Shown: piece by piece, positions 1 to 8,126 of the stretch
Position numbering within the stretch: position 1 is the stretch's first letter
Layout of the letters: each line of letters starts with the position of its first letter
Origin: Prochlorococcus sp. AG-347-E03
GTDB lineage: Bacteria > Cyanobacteriota > Cyanobacteriia > PCC-6307 > Cyanobiaceae
Direction: 5' to 3'
DNA length: 64,000 nucleotides
NCBI GenBank assembly: GCA_003279115.1
Contig: QCBG01000002.1
Coordinates: 80,918 to 144,917 of the forward strand
Made by a program: the position numbers and the translations under genes
The notes under the pieces: model-generated
What the model saw: the letters and a program-made list of their open reading frames with translations, nothing else
What the model was told of the DNA's origin: nothing
Database searches by the model: none

Positions 1-792
1 CGAAATCCACTCTATAAAAGCTGAAATGCTACTGTCGTAAAATATTGTTCCATTTACTGCTTTCTTGTAAGCTGATCCAGTATTTGAAAATTTCTTACTA
101 TTAAAAGCTTCTCTCCTGAACATTTGAACGACTTCTAGACCTTGAAGATTCTCCTGAAAATCAGAATTGAGTTGAGACAATTCTTCTCTTACCTGATAAT
201 TGGCTTTTCTATAGCGTTTTTGAAGCCAAATAATAAAATATGAAACTGGAATCTGAGTTAATAGCAATAATATGGCTAGCCCTTGATCAATTGAGAGCAT
301 TGTCAAGGAGATAACTATCAGACTTACAAAGTCGGCAATTACTCCCACTGCGCCACTACCAAAAACCTCAGCTAAAGCATCAACATCATTGGTTAATCTC
401 GTCAATAATTTACCAACAGGCATTTTATCGTGATACTTAAGAGATAAAGATATTGAATGATCGAAAAGTGCTCTTCTTATCCTTGCAGTTAATCTCTGCC
501 CTACGGCTTGGATATTATAGGTTTGGTATCCTTGCAAAGCTAACCTAAAAATAACTGTTACAAATAAAGTTAAAATAATGGCATTTATTGATTGCCCAAA
601 AAAAGTTTTACTTAGCCATACATCTGTAGTTTCATTTTTAAGGATAGTAATTGCTTGTCCTACTAATAGTGGTTGAATAGCTCCAGAAAAAGAAACAGGT
701 AACAAAACTATCAAGATCAAAAAGATTGTTTTTTTATCTTTAGTTAAATATTTACCTAACTTTTTAATCCTTCTAAAATCTTTAAAAAACAT
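1..792 (-). CDS. ABC transporter, fused permease/ATPase (N-terminal part, runs off window)
   Basis: The reading frame opens with ATG at 790-792 and stays open to the first base of the window, giving 264 residues without a stop. It shows the exporter-type transmembrane domain of the MsbA/multidrug family: several hydrophobic helices, an intracellular-loop stretch with VGQRLTARIRRALFDH, and the typical GKLLTRLTNDVDAL segment. The ATPase half (Walker A, signature, Walker B) lies outside the window, so the fusion is inferred from the family. It starts 12 bases after hisG on the same strand and may be cotranscribed with it. The substrate cannot be told; lipid or drug export is usual for the family. 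Confidence 0.85.
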   Translation of the reverse strand, partial: MFFKDFRRIKKLGKYLTKDKKTIFLILIVLLPVSFSGAIQPLLVGQAITILKNETTDVWLSKTFFGQSINAIILTLFVTVIFRLALQGYQTYNIQAVGQRLTARIRRALFDHSISLSLKYHDKMPVGKLLTRLTNDVDALAEVFGSGAVGVIADFVSLIVISLTMLSIDQGLAILLLLTQIPVSYFIIWLQKRYRKANYQVREELSQLNSDFQENLQGLEVVQMFRREAFNSKKFSNTGSAYKKAVNGTIFYDSSISAFIEWIS

Positions 793-804
793 TTAGCAAA
801 TCTT

Positions 805-1443
805 CTATAAAGCATTAGTTGATTCTATTGATAAAATCGTATCTCTGAGATGATTATCATCTAACCTCATAGATAAAGGATTTCCAATGAGTCTTGCAGT
901 CGAGTAAAAAAGATCATCTATCTTAATTAAACCATTCTCTTTAAGAGTCTTTCCGGTTGCCACCAAATCAACTATTGCCTCTGCCATACCTGTAATTGGA
1001 CCAAGCTCAACTGATCCTGTCAAATGAACTATTTCTACAGGAATATTTAATTCTTCAAAATAAGATCTTGCCGTTTTTATAAATTTACTTGCTACTTTAC
1101 AATTCGCTGGAAGATCAGTTGGTTTTAAATAATTGCTATTTTTCTTAACCGCCAAAGACATATGACAACCCCCAAATCCTAAATCTAATAACTTTGCGAC
1201 TTTTAATTTAGATTCCTGTAAAACGTCATACCCAACAATACCTAAGTCAGCCTGACCATAACTTACATAAACAGGAACATCTCCATTTCTTACTAATAAT
1301 GCTTTAGCCCGTTTGCAATTTGATTCAAAGGTTAATGATCTATTATTTTCGTCCAACGCGTCAGAGAAATCTAACCCAGCTCTTTTAAAAGTTGAAATTG
1401 AATCTTTTAACAGAGCTCCTTTTGGTAAAGCTATAGTAAACAT
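805..1443 (-). CDS. hisG: ATP phosphoribosyltransferase, short form
   Basis: First step of histidine synthesis: ATP plus PRPP gives phosphoribosyl-ATP. The 212-residue length is that of the short HisG form, which lacks the C-terminal regulatory domain and in known cases needs the HisRS-like partner HisZ; no hisZ is in this window. Visible motifs are the N-terminal [18 protein letters not shown] near residues 62-73, and the PRPP-binding DLVATGKTL near 159-167. The ATG start at 1443 faces the divergent hydrolase gene, leaving a gap of about 40 bases. Feedback control by histidine would act through the partner in this form (family knowledge). Confidence 0.95.
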   Translation of the reverse strand: MFTIALPKGALLKDSISTFKRAGLDFSDALDENNRSLTFESNCKRAKALLVRNGDVPVYVSYGQADLGIVGYDVLQESKLKVAKLLDLGFGGCHMSLAVKKNSNYLKPTDLPANCKVASKFIKTARSYFEELNIPVEIVHLTGSVELGPITGMAEAIVDLVATGKTLKENGLIKIDDLFYSTARLIGNPLSMRLDDNHLRDTILSIESTNAL

Positions 1444-1483
1444 AGATCAACTTCTTCCAAGGATCCTTCATTCTAAGTTAACA

Positions 1484-2224
1484 ATGGAATTTAATAAAGC
1501 TCTAAATATAATCGGACTAAGAGTTTTAAGTGATAACGTCATTTGGTTGTGGGTAAAAGATAAATCCGTTGTGGTTGTAGATCCATCTGTTCACGAACCA
1601 GTTATTAGATATATAAATGAAAACAATTTTCATTTAGAAGCTATTTTGCAAACTCATCATCATTCAGACCATATTGGAGGCACGAAGTCTCTTATTGAGA
1701 AATGGCCAAATGTAAAGGTGATTGCTTCCTGCAAAGAAAAAAAGCGAATACCTTTTCAAAATATATCTGTAGAGGATGGAGAAACTTTGAATATTTTAGG
1801 TGAAGAAGTAAAAATAATTGAAGTATTGGGACATACAAGCTCACATATTGCCTTTTTTTTGAATGGGGAAAATCCTGTTCTTTTTATTGGTGACACATTA
1901 TTTTCTGGAGGCTGTGGAAGAATTTTTGAGGGAACTTATCAACAAATGTATTCTTCACTTGAAAGAATCAAATCTTTACCAAAAAATACTCTCATATATT
2001 GTGCACATGAATATACAAAGGCAAATATATTGTGGGCATTGAATCTCAAGCCAAAAGATCAAGATATAAAAAATAAACTTTCGGAAGTTGAAAAAAAACT
2101 TTCTCTTGATGAATTGACAATTCCATTTTTACTTGATGAAGAGATGAAAATAAACCTTTTCTTAAGAGCAAAAAATTTAGAAGAATTTACTTTTTTAAGA
2201 GCAAATAAAGATTTATGGGTTTAA
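1484..2224 (+). CDS. gloB: Metallo-beta-lactamase fold hydrolase, probable hydroxyacylglutathione hydrolase (glyoxalase II)
   Basis: Hydrolyses S-lactoylglutathione to lactate and glutathione in methylglyoxal detoxification (family knowledge). From the ATG at 1484 the protein has 246 residues. The binuclear-metal motif [10 protein letters not shown] is at about 57-66, followed by [23 protein letters not shown] and YCAHEYT, the usual order of metal ligands in this family. The frame is open further upstream to 1313, but that part lies inside hisG on the other strand and has no homology, so the ATG at 1484 is chosen. Cytosolic. A related MBL hydrolase is possible, but the C-terminal part fits GloB. 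Confidence 0.88.
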   Translation: MEFNKALNIIGLRVLSDNVIWLWVKDKSVVVVDPSVHEPVIRYINENNFHLEAILQTHHHSDHIGGTKSLIEKWPNVKVIASCKEKKRIPFQNISVEDGETLNILGEEVKIIEVLGHTSSHIAFFLNGENPVLFIGDTLFSGGCGRIFEGTYQQMYSSLERIKSLPKNTLIYCAHEYTKANILWALNLKPKDQDIKNKLSEVEKKLSLDELTIPFLLDEEMKINLFLRAKNLEEFTFLRANKDLWV

Positions 2225-2248
2225 ATAAATAGGTATCTTCTTAAACAA

Positions 2249-2641
2249 ATGTCCCCCAAACAAGTAATCAAAACATCAAATGCTCCAGATCCAGTAGGAC
2301 CTTATAATCAAGCAATAAAAGCTGGGAATTTTATCTATTGTTCTGGTCAAATTGCTATAGACCCAGCTTTAAATGAAATAACATGTTTAGGTAATATAGA
2401 GAAGGAAACTATTCAAGTTTTAAAAAATCTCGCAGAAGTTCTTAAAGCTGGTGGAGCCAAAATAGAGGATGTTATAAAAACAACTATTTACTTAACTGAC
2501 TTAAGTAATTTTCAAATTGTCAATAAAATATACAGTGATTTTTTTAATATTGAGAATCCTCCAGCAAGGGCCTGTGTGGAAGTTTCATCTTTACCAAAAG
2601 GAGTTTTAATTGAAATAGATTGCGTCGCATTTCTAGATTAA
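2249..2641 (+). CDS. ridA: RidA/YjgF family enamine/imine deaminase
   Basis: Family enzymes hydrolyse reactive 2-aminoacrylate and 2-iminobutanoate made by PLP enzymes. The 130 residues cover the whole domain: DPVGPYNQAIKAGNFIYCSGQI near the N-terminus and RACVEVSSLPKGVLIEIDCVA at the C-terminus, with the substrate-binding Arg and the usual Glu in place. It follows the glyoxalase-like gene after 24 bases on the same strand, so both probably share a transcript. Length and motifs are ordinary for the family. Confidence 0.93.
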   Translation: MSPKQVIKTSNAPDPVGPYNQAIKAGNFIYCSGQIAIDPALNEITCLGNIEKETIQVLKNLAEVLKAGGAKIEDVIKTTIYLTDLSNFQIVNKIYSDFFNIENPPARACVEVSSLPKGVLIEIDCVAFLD

Positions 2642-2726
2642 TTTCTAATTATTGAGAAATTTGAAATATGAACCAATTGTGCACCATAGTTGTATAGATT
2701 ATTAGTTGATAATTCATCTTTGATCT

Positions 2727-2954
2727 ATGTCAGCAGCAAAGCTTAATATAGATGAACTGGAAGCAGGTTATCCTTTATTTTGCAAAGCTCTTAGACTATT
2801 AATCTTAAAAGGAAACTCAGTTAAAGATATAGAAAAAACAGTGTGTTGGGGTCATCTTGAAACTTTAAATAGATGTCTACCTGGTAGGTATAAGGCACCA
2901 ACATATTTAATGGCTTTAATCAAAAGAGATATTGCAAAGCCAAATAATTATTAA
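2727..2954 (+). CDS. Small conserved cyanobacterial protein, DUF3136-like
   Basis: A 75-residue soluble protein beginning MSAAKLNIDELEAGYP, with a CWGHLETLNRCLPGRYKAP stretch. I recall this pattern as the cyanobacteria-only DUF3136 family, but could not check it. No function is known. It is convergent with the acRAF gene at the end of the carboxysome operon, with six bases between their stops, so it is outside that operon although next to it. A TATAGATTAT segment about 30 bases upstream could be its -10 region. Confidence 0.75.
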   Translation: MSAAKLNIDELEAGYPLFCKALRLLILKGNSVKDIEKTVCWGHLETLNRCLPGRYKAPTYLMALIKRDIAKPNNY

Positions 2955-2960
2955 AAAGGA

Positions 2961-3200
2961 TTAGTCTTCTAAATAAAATTTATCAATATCCATTGAAAAG
3001 TCTTTTTCCTTGTCTGATATTTCTTTATTATCTAAAAATATTGAAAGACTTACAAAATTCTTACCGAAACTAATATTTGGATAGACATCCCTTTCTTTAC
3101 ATAATTTCTCAATTTTCATCATGAATTTACTAATTTTTGAGTATTGCTCAAATTCAAATCTTTTTTCAATCCTTAAAGGTGATTCTCTTTCATTCCACAT
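2961..3200 (-). CDS. acRAF: Alpha-carboxysome Rubisco assembly factor acRAF (pterin-dehydratase-like)
   Basis: Last gene of the cso cluster in its own orientation. The 79-residue protein resembles a shortened pterin-4a-carbinolamine dehydratase: an EFEQYSKISKFMMKIEKLCKERDVYPN helix followed by FVSLSIFL. The catalytic His-His-Pro of true dehydratases is replaced (Val39-Tyr40-Pro41), and the downstream Thr-His-Asp is missing, which fits the Rubisco chaperone role known for acRAF in alpha-carboxysome operons. Identification rests on fold resemblance plus position. The other pterin-dehydratase gene in the window, at 62263, keeps the active site. Confidence 0.82.
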   Translation of the reverse strand: MWNERESPLRIEKRFEFEQYSKISKFMMKIEKLCKERDVYPNISFGKNFVSLSIFLDNKEISDKEKDFSMDIDKFYLED

Positions 3201-3274
3201 TAAATTTTTTAAACAAAACTTATTACACTATACCTTCAACAAAGTTACTCAATAAATTTTTGAAGTTAAAATTT

Positions 3275-3523
3275 TTAGTCACTCTCCCAATAATCAATAA
3301 TACCTCCAATAGTTAAATCGGTTTGAATTTCTGGATTAGGACAAGCAAATCTAGCGGCAGAGCCACTAGAAGTAAAAACCCAGTTACCTTCTCTGGCACC
3401 AACAGGATCAACAGCAACTAATTTCTTTCCTTTATTATTTTCTAAAATTCGTAAATTCATATAACCTAAGCCAGCGACTCTTTGAGTACAAACCATCCTT
3501 CCTAATACCTTCATAATTTCCAC
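3275..3523 (-). CDS. csoS4B: Carboxysome shell vertex pentamer CsoS4B
   Basis: An 82-residue protein of the EutN/CcmL bacterial-microcompartment vertex family. Five copies cap each corner of the icosahedral shell. The family pattern is visible: MKVLGRMVCTQRVAGLGY at the start, LVAVDPVGAREGNWV in the middle, GSAARFA, and DLTIGGIIDYW at the end. It lies 18 bases downstream of csoS4A on the same strand; the two proteins are clear paralogues. Placed as the B copy by gene order. Confidence 0.92.
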   Translation of the reverse strand: MEIMKVLGRMVCTQRVAGLGYMNLRILENNKGKKLVAVDPVGAREGNWVFTSSGSAARFACPNPEIQTDLTIGGIIDYWESD

Positions 3524-3541
3524 AATTTCTATCCTCCTTTT

Positions 3542-3793
3542 TTATGACTTATCAGGATCCCAATGATCAATTATTCCAACAATCGTCAAATCACTTGGAT
3601 AAGATTTGCTTCCCGCAGCTTCCCTAGCAGCAGAACTTCCAACACAAATAACCCAATCTCCTGGCTTACAACCAACAGCATCTACCGCAACCTTACTTGA
3701 AGAACCATCCAAAACAACCTGTAGATGTTTATGTTCAAAACCAGGAATCCTATTGGTAGAAACAAGTGGTTTTACAACCTTGCAAATTAACAT
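3542..3793 (-). CDS. csoS4A: Carboxysome shell vertex pentamer CsoS4A
   Basis: An 83-residue EutN/CcmL-family protein: MLICKVVKPLVSTNRIPG, VAVDAVGCKPGDWVICVGSSAAR, DLTIVGIIDHWD. It forms the pentamer that closes the shell vertices together with CsoS4B. Only two bases separate its start from the csoSCA stop, so translational coupling is likely. The open frames seen on the opposite strand here are shadows. Confidence 0.92.
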   Translation of the reverse strand: MLICKVVKPLVSTNRIPGFEHKHLQVVLDGSSSKVAVDAVGCKPGDWVICVGSSAAREAAGSKSYPSDLTIVGIIDHWDPDKS

Positions 3794-3795
3794 AA

Positions 3796-5325
3796 TTAGT
3801 GAGCCTCCTCTGTTTTTTTATCTAAAGACATTCCAATAATTTGGGCGGAATGAATGTTGTCTCTATCTCTAATAGTAGAGCAAGTATGCAACAAACCTTG
3901 ATCAACTAAATTTTTATACCTAATTGATATCGCATTATTAACCCTTTCACAATCTTTTATTGCCCTCTCTTTTGCGCCGGGTACTTTGCCAGAGTAATCA
4001 AATCTTATTACTACTGGAATAGGTAGATCTTGAGACACATTTAGTCCAGTAAAAATCTTCACTCCTACATCTAAATCTGGAGCCCCTTCTTCGACTGTAT
4101 CTAAATGAGCAAAATAAGTTAAATTTCTTAGATGTACTTCTTTAAAACCTATACCTACTCCAATAAACCTCTCTGCATGTCCAATATCTTCATAAGAACC
4201 ATTATGAAAACTCTTTACATAATCAATTTGAGAAATATTATTGACAATTAATTTATACATAAATTTTTCCAGTCCACTGAGTTTATCTTTTGAAAATTGC
4301 TTAGAAATTGTCTGACAAATTTCTTTTTCCGCATCCTCTTTTGAAAAGTTTATTGTTGAATTATAAATTTCTAAAGTAGAAATAGTTTTTTCTAAATCAA
4401 TCCCTCCATCACTAGTTGGCATATGTATTTTTAATGAATCAGTATCTGTATCAAGTCCAATTAACATTAAATCCACAGAAGCACCACAGCAAAAGCTATT
4501 CTCTACAGCCTCTTTAAAAGCATATAGTTTACTTCTCCCTTCTTCCGCAGCTAACTCGTCATTACTCCCATGAGCTGCGCATCCCTGATGCAAAGGATCT
4601 ACAGAACTAAAATGATAAGTTACAACCTTTAAGTACCTAGTATCTTTATGGGCTTCATTAGGGATATTCTCTCTATATCTTTTATGTTCAGTTTTTACCC
4701 ATCTATTTACTGTATTTTCAATATCAAAAAGTGCACCAGCATGAGATCTTCTTCTCACTGAACTAAAAGGTATTCTCATTACATACGCTACTGAATGAGC
4801 TAATCGACCATCCGAACAAGGAGTTATATCAAGTAAATGTATTCCACAATCTAAAAGAAATTTTTCAAAATCTTCCGCACCTCTACTTCCTGAAGCCCCT
4901 TCAAGAGGATCATTTTTAAAAAAATTGTCACTAAGTTTCTCATGTTGTTGAAAAGCACACCATGCATATAAAGCTCTCATATCGAGAGGTTTAACCCAAG
5001 ATTTATCTAATACATGAAGAGGTAGATCTATTCCCAAATTTTTTCTTGATATTACCTGAGCTTTACTTATAAAATCTTCATGATGTTGTATTCTAGCAAT
5101 TTCCTTTAAAGTAGGAACAATTTCATCAAAATCACTTTTTATTTTGCTTTCATAACTATATAAATTTTCATTCTGGATACTGTTAGTTAATTTATGAGAT
5201 TTTCCAGAATTACCTAAATCGTTTGATTTTTTAGTTTGTGTATGAATATTTTCCGTAAAAGTTTTCATTGGAGCTGTAGGCCCCAATGTGAAGTTCTTGG
5301 CTTTTGCCAGTCCTCTTAAAGGCAT
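3796..5325 (-). CDS. csoSCA: Carboxysomal carbonic anhydrase CsoSCA (CsoS3)
   Basis: A 509-residue beta-type carbonic anhydrase that turns bicarbonate into CO2 inside the shell. The catalytic domain contains CSDGR, giving the zinc Cys170 and the Asp172/Arg174 dyad, then His238 in VVTYHF and Cys249 in DPLHQGC as the other zinc ligands; the 11-residue gap between His and Cys matches the H. neapolitanus enzyme as I recall it. The N-terminal 60 or so residues are polar and low in complexity, the part expected to tether the enzyme to other carboxysome proteins. The gene starts seven bases after the csoS2 stop. Confidence 0.95.
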   Translation of the reverse strand: MPLRGLAKAKNFTLGPTAPMKTFTENIHTQTKKSNDLGNSGKSHKLTNSIQNENLYSYESKIKSDFDEIVPTLKEIARIQHHEDFISKAQVISRKNLGIDLPLHVLDKSWVKPLDMRALYAWCAFQQHEKLSDNFFKNDPLEGASGSRGAEDFEKFLLDCGIHLLDITPCSDGRLAHSVAYVMRIPFSSVRRRSHAGALFDIENTVNRWVKTEHKRYRENIPNEAHKDTRYLKVVTYHFSSVDPLHQGCAAHGSNDELAAEEGRSKLYAFKEAVENSFCCGASVDLMLIGLDTDTDSLKIHMPTSDGGIDLEKTISTLEIYNSTINFSKEDAEKEICQTISKQFSKDKLSGLEKFMYKLIVNNISQIDYVKSFHNGSYEDIGHAERFIGVGIGFKEVHLRNLTYFAHLDTVEEGAPDLDVGVKIFTGLNVSQDLPIPVVIRFDYSGKVPGAKERAIKDCERVNNAISIRYKNLVDQGLLHTCSTIRDRDNIHSAQIIGMSLDKKTEEAH

Positions 5326-5332
5326 TATTTAA

Positions 5333-7603
5333 TTACCCTCGTGCACCACCTGAAAAGGTAACAAGTTGTCCTTCACGAGTATTGCCACTTGATCCAGTTA
5401 TCAAGAAATCTGGCTCTTTCATTTCATCATTCCTTTTTATATCCATCACTGGCATTGCACTCGTCATGCCTGGTCTTGTAGGATTTCTTTTTCTTGCTGA
5501 AGCTCCTTCAGTACCTGTTACCCTGTTTCCTCTTGCCCAATCATCCCCTGTTATCTTCAACCCAGCAGATTGACCCTCGCCAGTAATTCTGGATTGTGCT
5601 CTCTCTTTTGAAGAATCAAATTCCTTTAAATCTTTTTTTGGGGTAAGTAGGGAATTTTTGTTTTTATCAAACCTAAATTGTTCTGTCCCTGTTACTGTGT
5701 CCTCAGCCATATCGAATGGGCCTGTAATCTTTGAGCCATTTTCATACTCATTGCCTGTTACACCATCTCTTTTTTTATCAGAGTATTTATCTCTTGAGGG
5801 AGAATTTACAGAAAATTCTTCCCATGAGCTTGAATTTTTTCTTTCACTATTGGCATAATTTTTTTCGGATGAATGATTGGAACAATTATTACCTAACTGA
5901 TCTCCTCCAACATATGGGGTTCCTGTTGGATTTAGACAAGCACCTTTGCCTGCTCCAGTCATACTTCCTCCGATACCCGGTTGTATACCCGTAAGGCGTG
6001 CATTTGAGCTACCTCCTAAATAAATTTTTCCTTTATCTTTTAATTCAGTTATTAAGTCAGAATTACAATTTTCCTCAACTTGATCTAATCCAGCATATGG
6101 TGTCCCAGTTACATTTTTGCAAGTTCCAGGTTCATCGCCAGTAACTTTCTCAGATCTTCCAGTTAAGGTGCCACTAATCTCATTAGCGTTATTTGAAAGA
6201 CTAACTCCAACCTTCATTGCTTCAGGTTTTGGTTTGGATTTACAGAATGACTCGTATTGTTGGGAACCAATATATTCATCGCCAGTTACATTTTTACAGC
6301 TTCCTGGTTCATTACCAGTAACGAATTCAGACCTCCCTACTCCTGTACCAGTTAATGCATTGCCATTTAATGTATTATATTTCCCGACTTTTTCATGAGA
6401 TCTCCCTTTAGGATTAGTTTCTGAACCAAGATATTGATCGCCTGTTAATTGATGACCAGATCCTGACTCATCTCCAGTTACAAGTGCAGATCTCCCAGGT
6501 AAAGAACCAGATACTTTTAATCCGTCAGCTGTGTTACTATGTTTAACCTTTGAAGGATTTTTGGGAACTTCTCCACAATATTCCTTTGACTGATTTGCAG
6601 AACTATATTCAGTACCAGTTACATTTTTGCAAGTTCCAGGTTCATCGCCAGTAACTTTCTCAGATCTTCCGACCTCATTACCTGTGACTTTATTACCAGC
6701 TGATGTTGAAGTTACTGAGGATCTAGTTGGCTGTTTATATTCAGGTTGATTTTGGCAAAATTGATTAAGTACTTCGGATCCTAAATATTGTGTACCTGTG
6801 ACGCTTCTACATGTACTAGCTTCATTACCAGTAGTTTTTAACGATCTATTAGCCTGTGTTCCAGTTACTGTTTGTCCAGAATTAGTTTCACTTTTACCAA
6901 CTTTCCAACTTGCATCAGCAATATTCATTTTTGATCCATTTTTATTTGGTCCACATGGTCTACATTTACCATTTCCTTTTTTTGAGGTTGCTCCAGTTTT
7001 ACTTCTTAATTCCCTAACTCTTTGAGATATTTCTCTGCTTGATAAATCTGGATCTCCTCTTCTAGCTAAAGATGCTGCACTACTATTTTGTTTAGAAGCT
7101 GATTTGCCATGTTTAGATTGAGCTTCTCTTCTTGCCAAAACAATATCTCTACTTGTATTGGTGATAGGTTTTCTTTTTTGAGTTACCCTTCTTTTAATTT
7201 TAGTATTTAGAACTTTATTCTCTGAATTACCAGAATTTGATAAGTCAGGGCTTTTATCTGAAGTTATTTTTATTTCATTTACTTGGATCTTTTTATTAGC
7301 TTCTGTACGAGTTCTATCAGATGAATTTATGGCTGATTTGCCATGAGTTGACATTGCTTTCCTTCTTTCAATTACAAGTTCTTTGCTGGATAAATTTTTA
7401 GAAAAGGATTTTTTATTCATTTTTGCTGTTGGAATATGTTTTTTCGCAGTATTTGTATCAATGGAAGATTTTATCCCAGAAATTTGCATATCATCAGATG
7501 TACGAACCCTGTCTTTAGTAGTGGAAGAATTGGCAACAGCTTTTTTTCCGCTATCACTCATAGCTTTTCTTCTCTCTAATGCAATTTCTCTACTAGTTTT
7601 CAT
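5333..7603 (-). CDS. csoS2: Carboxysome assembly scaffold CsoS2
   Basis: An intrinsically disordered scaffold of about 756 residues that links Rubisco to the shell. The N-terminal part has four basic repeats of the form SREIALERRKAMS..GK, the Rubisco-binding motifs. The middle part has six VTG/ITG-containing M repeats with paired cysteines (GTCKNVTG... and a Cys about 15 residues later). The C-terminal part has ITG repeats and ends LVTFSGGARG. The third M repeat has no cysteine. The start is uncertain: a frame opens with TTG at 7618 and has ATGs at 7609 and 7603; GAAGG at 7612-7616 sits best, eight bases before the ATG at 7603. I see no sign of the frameshift that makes CsoS2A/B in other bacteria. 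Confidence 0.95.
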   Translation of the reverse strand: MKTSREIALERRKAMSDSGKKAVANSSTTKDRVRTSDDMQISGIKSSIDTNTAKKHIPTAKMNKKSFSKNLSSKELVIERRKAMSTHGKSAINSSDRTRTEANKKIQVNEIKITSDKSPDLSNSGNSENKVLNTKIKRRVTQKRKPITNTSRDIVLARREAQSKHGKSASKQNSSAASLARRGDPDLSSREISQRVRELRSKTGATSKKGNGKCRPCGPNKNGSKMNIADASWKVGKSETNSGQTVTGTQANRSLKTTGNEASTCRSVTGTQYLGSEVLNQFCQNQPEYKQPTRSSVTSTSAGNKVTGNEVGRSEKVTGDEPGTCKNVTGTEYSSANQSKEYCGEVPKNPSKVKHSNTADGLKVSGSLPGRSALVTGDESGSGHQLTGDQYLGSETNPKGRSHEKVGKYNTLNGNALTGTGVGRSEFVTGNEPGSCKNVTGDEYIGSQQYESFCKSKPKPEAMKVGVSLSNNANEISGTLTGRSEKVTGDEPGTCKNVTGTPYAGLDQVEENCNSDLITELKDKGKIYLGGSSNARLTGIQPGIGGSMTGAGKGACLNPTGTPYVGGDQLGNNCSNHSSEKNYANSERKNSSSWEEFSVNSPSRDKYSDKKRDGVTGNEYENGSKITGPFDMAEDTVTGTEQFRFDKNKNSLLTPKKDLKEFDSSKERAQSRITGEGQSAGLKITGDDWARGNRVTGTEGASARKRNPTRPGMTSAMPVMDIKRNDEMKEPDFLITGSSGNTREGQLVTFSGGARG
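6105..6160. repeat. 56-bp exact direct repeat in csoS2, copy 1
   Basis: This segment is identical base for base to 6615-6670, 510 bases (170 codons) away and in the same reading frame. It encodes the VTGDEPGTCKNVTG core of one M repeat. Synonymous sites are also identical, unlike the other M repeats, so this copy looks recently duplicated or homogenised. Confidence 0.9.
6615..6670. repeat. 56-bp exact direct repeat in csoS2, copy 2
   Basis: Second copy of the exact repeat at 6105-6160. The identity stops sharply on both sides (C versus A before it, A versus G after it). It lies in an earlier M repeat of CsoS2, with the cysteine-free repeat between the two copies. Confidence 0.9.
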
Positions 7604-7695
7604 TGACATAACCTTCAATTGTGAAACTTTTTAAAAAGACTTTCTCCAAAAAATTAAGTTCTTATGGAGAAAGTTATTTACTACGAAAAGTAGCT

Positions 7696-8037
7696 TTAAC
7701 GTCCTTGGAAAACTACAAAAGCTGTTCCTTGACTTTGAGTGTAAGCATCGTATCCGATGATTCTTACATGATGATCAGGGTATGCTCTATGGCATGCCTC
7801 TAATTCGCTCACTATCAAGTTAAGATCTTTTTCCCCAAAGAATGGGAGTTTCCAATAAGACCAATAAGTTTGCATACATCCACTTGGATGAACATGCTCA
7901 ATAACTGGACTCCAACCTTGAGCAATTATGTAGGCAATTTGGTCATATATTTCTTCCTGGGTCATCGGTGGTAAGAAACCGAATGTTTCCAGGGTTGCAA
8001 CTGTTTGATAGTCGCTTACTGTGCTCTGGAAAGGCAT
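7696..8037 (-). CDS. cbbS: Ribulose bisphosphate carboxylase small subunit, form IA
   Basis: The 113-residue small subunit of Rubisco; eight copies cap the L8 core. It begins MPFQSTVSDYQTVATLETFGFLPPMT and contains YIIAQGWSPVIEHV, YWSYWKLPFFGE and HVRIIGYDAYTQSQGTAFVVFQ, all typical of alpha-cyanobacterial small subunits. It follows cbbL after 89 bases on the same strand and precedes csoS2, the normal order in alpha-carboxysome operons. Confidence 0.97.
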   Translation of the reverse strand: MPFQSTVSDYQTVATLETFGFLPPMTQEEIYDQIAYIIAQGWSPVIEHVHPSGCMQTYWSYWKLPFFGEKDLNLIVSELEACHRAYPDHHVRIIGYDAYTQSQGTAFVVFQGR

Positions 8038-8126
8038 AATTAATCAAAATGTGAATGTAATTACTCGTAAAAACGAGATTTTAATAAGTTTGAGGAGAAT
8101 AAATCTACTCAATTTCGAAACTTGAG

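Noticed and set aside
1313..1483. Upstream extension of the glyoxalase II-like gene
   Set aside because: It lies antisense inside hisG and has no family similarity; the ATG at 1484 gives the normal length.
3606..3839. Plus-strand ORF opposite csoS4A
   Set aside because: A shadow frame of a well-recognised gene.
5304..7025. Several plus-strand ORFs opposite csoSCA and csoS2
   Set aside because: Open only because the CsoS2 repeats lack stops in the mirror frame; no start signals or protein-like content.
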